Assembly: GCA_037178625.1 (NCBI GenBank)
Contig: JAWZXG010000045.1
Location: 1 to 64,000, forward strand
Origin: Skeletonema tropicum
Taxonomy: Eukaryota; Bacillariophyta; Thalassiosirophyceae; Thalassiosirales; Thalassiosiraceae
Direction: 5' to 3'
Length of the DNA stretch: 64,000 bases
The stretch's first letter is position 1, and each line of letters begins with the position of its first letter. The notes below the pieces were generated by a model. The model was not told where the DNA came from. It did no database searches and worked only from the letters and a program-made list of their open reading frames with translations. The translations under genes and the position numbers were made by a program. Positions 62,675 through 64,000 of this stretch are shown here, one piece after another.

Positions 62675-64000
62675 TCTTGATGAGAGCGATGATTATGAGC
62701 TTAAGTAATGAATCTGCACCCACGTAAGTATGTACCATCACAAAGACATGCTTCATTCACTCAACCAACAAATCCAACTCAAACCTGCCTTCATTGACGA
62801 ACGGTACCCAAATACGCAATGAATGTTGCTTACTTCAAGAGAGTGAAAGAGAATCATCATGTTGTTACACTGAATACTTATTTATTGCATCGAATAATAC
62901 GTATGCAAGAGACACGAATACGAGTATTGTGTATCGTAATGTTGAAGCTCCTTGTACATACGATCTTTCATCTTGTTTGTAATGATTTTATCAGCCTCCA
63001 TCAACCTTTTCAGATCTGTATCAAAGAATAAAGCTTTTGCAATGCGCTTTAGTGTCACGTCCATTGGCCTATCCATTGCTGATTGCCTGATATATATATC
63101 TGGCCTTGGATGATCCCAGGCTATTTCTCGTAGAGTTGGCACGATGGATTTATTCCCCCACCGGAACGATGATGCAGCTTTTCCATTGATCGAATTGTGG
63201 CTCCACTCGCAGCAGTCCCGTGGCCCAAACAAACTCCTCCGCACTACTCCAACCTCCAACCCTTCCAAATTCACGTTTCCCTTCATATCTTCTCTTCCAA
63301 TGGTCGTATTAATGCGATGAGTGGTGATTTGGAAAGCTCTCGTCAAGCTCTATCGATTGGGCACACTACCAAGGCGAAATATCAATCCTTTGTCAATCGC
63401 CTCAACTCGAGAGGGGTCTAGAAAGTCATCCCCAGCGCCAAAGTCGGTCCAAAATTTTGAATTTTCAACAAAATGGACCATCTCCATCATCAAAACCATC
63501 AACATCACTATTATCACCACGAAACACATAAGACCGGCGCAAATGAAAATATTGCCAGGGCAAATTTCGTCAGCACGCTTGGCGCTAGATATTTTTAAAT
63601 TGCCCTCGTTCGACGATCGGGCGGGCTCTATGATGGGTTGATTGGTCGAAGATCCAAGACGCTTCGCTGAAGAACGATTCCTAGATCAGTGTGTGATCAT
63701 GATTGGTTGGTACGGTGTGCATCATGGAAACAAACACAGTTCGGCCTCGCTACCGCTCACCCTCACACAACACACTTGGTGACAATCAGCGCCGTCAATG
63801 ATTGGTTGGCACGATGGAGATCATGATCGGTTGGTACGATGTAGTGTGATGATGGAATGGTTGGTACGATGTAGTGTGATGATGTTTGGTTGGCACGATG
63901 AGGTTTAAGATTGTTGTTTGTTGTGAGGTGTTGGTACAATACCTGCGATGGGTGATAGGTTGGCACGTTGGGGATTAGGATCGTAGATTGGGAGTCGAGT
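62675..64000 (-). repeat. Array unit 20, partial (1326 bp, cut by window end)
   Basis: GCAGCAG allele. It contains all of candidate gene A and part of the non-coding segment. The window ends before gene B of this unit. Confidence 0.95.
62882..63529 (-). CDS. Candidate gene A, unit 20: open, +1 codon allele
   Basis: GCAGCAG allele as in unit 8. It lies upstream of the intact gene B of unit 19 on the minus strand. Confidence 0.36.

Larger units (their letters stand above)
1..64000. repeat. Tandem macro-array of a ~3.3-kb unit, 19 complete copies plus one partial
   Basis: The string beginning tcttgatgagagcgatgatt recurs at 1, 3298, 6604, 9911, 13201, 16501, 19794, 23091, 26384, 29677, 32972, 36266, 39569, 42882, 46188, 49483, 52775, 56072, 59376 and 62675, always in the same orientation and with the same sequence following it. 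There is no spacer between copies and no non-repeat DNA in the window. The near-identity points to very recent amplification or continuing homogenisation by unequal crossover or gene conversion. It is not rDNA, a CRISPR array or a short satellite: each unit carries at least one protein-coding frame. Confidence 0.98.

Noticed and set aside
1..64000. CRISPR array, rDNA or centromeric short satellite
   Set aside because: The period is 3.3 kb with coding content; no short repeat/spacer pattern, no rRNA sequence that I recognise, no 100-400 bp monomer.

Overview
The whole window is one head-to-tail tandem array. A unit of about 3.3 kb repeats 19 complete times (1-62674) and a 20th copy is cut off by the window end (62675-64000). 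No single-copy flank is visible on either side, so the array probably continues both ways. Unit lengths run from 3290 to 3313 bp (mean about 3299). In the stretches I compared, the units differ almost only by small insertions and deletions, with hardly any substitutions. The phase of the unit is arbitrary: I count from the first base of the window.

The sequence looks eukaryotic and nuclear. It has no operon-like packing or ribosome-binding sites, 40% or less of each unit is clearly coding, the main protein has long Gln, Arg, Ser and Pro-Gln runs, and one reading frame makes best sense with a short GT-AG intron. From memory of protein families (not a search), the main product resembles type II membrane, glycosyltransferase-like proteins of diatoms and related algae carrying an E-D-D-M motif. 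A diatom or other alga is my best guess, at low confidence.

Each unit, read on the minus strand, holds: (1) gene B, an intronless frame of about 353 codons with an N-terminal membrane anchor, a Gln/Arg/Ser/Pro-Gln-rich stem and a glycosyltransferase-like domain that ends soon after the EDDM motif; (2) about 1.3 kb without a convincing gene, containing two 18-bp direct repeats, a degenerate GGTTGGYACG minisatellite and a 674-bp segment bounded by 13-bp inverted repeats; (3) candidate gene A, an unrecognised frame with a membrane segment, split by one in-frame TAG that a hypothetical 78-nt intron would remove; (4) about 270 bp up to gene B of the neighbouring unit. All copies point the same way.

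Gene B is uninterrupted in eight units (5-10, 15, 19), open to an altered tail in unit 16, and frameshifted in the other ten complete units. Candidate gene A is open under the spliced model in units 7, 8, 9, 11 and 20. Many breaks are single-base or homopolymer indels confined to one unit, concentrated in units 1-3, 12-14, 17 and 18, and may be long-read assembly errors. Others recur in several units and are more likely true variants: a GCAG / GCAGCAG / GCATGCAG site in gene A, a Pro-Gln repeat length change and an extra Glu codon in gene B.
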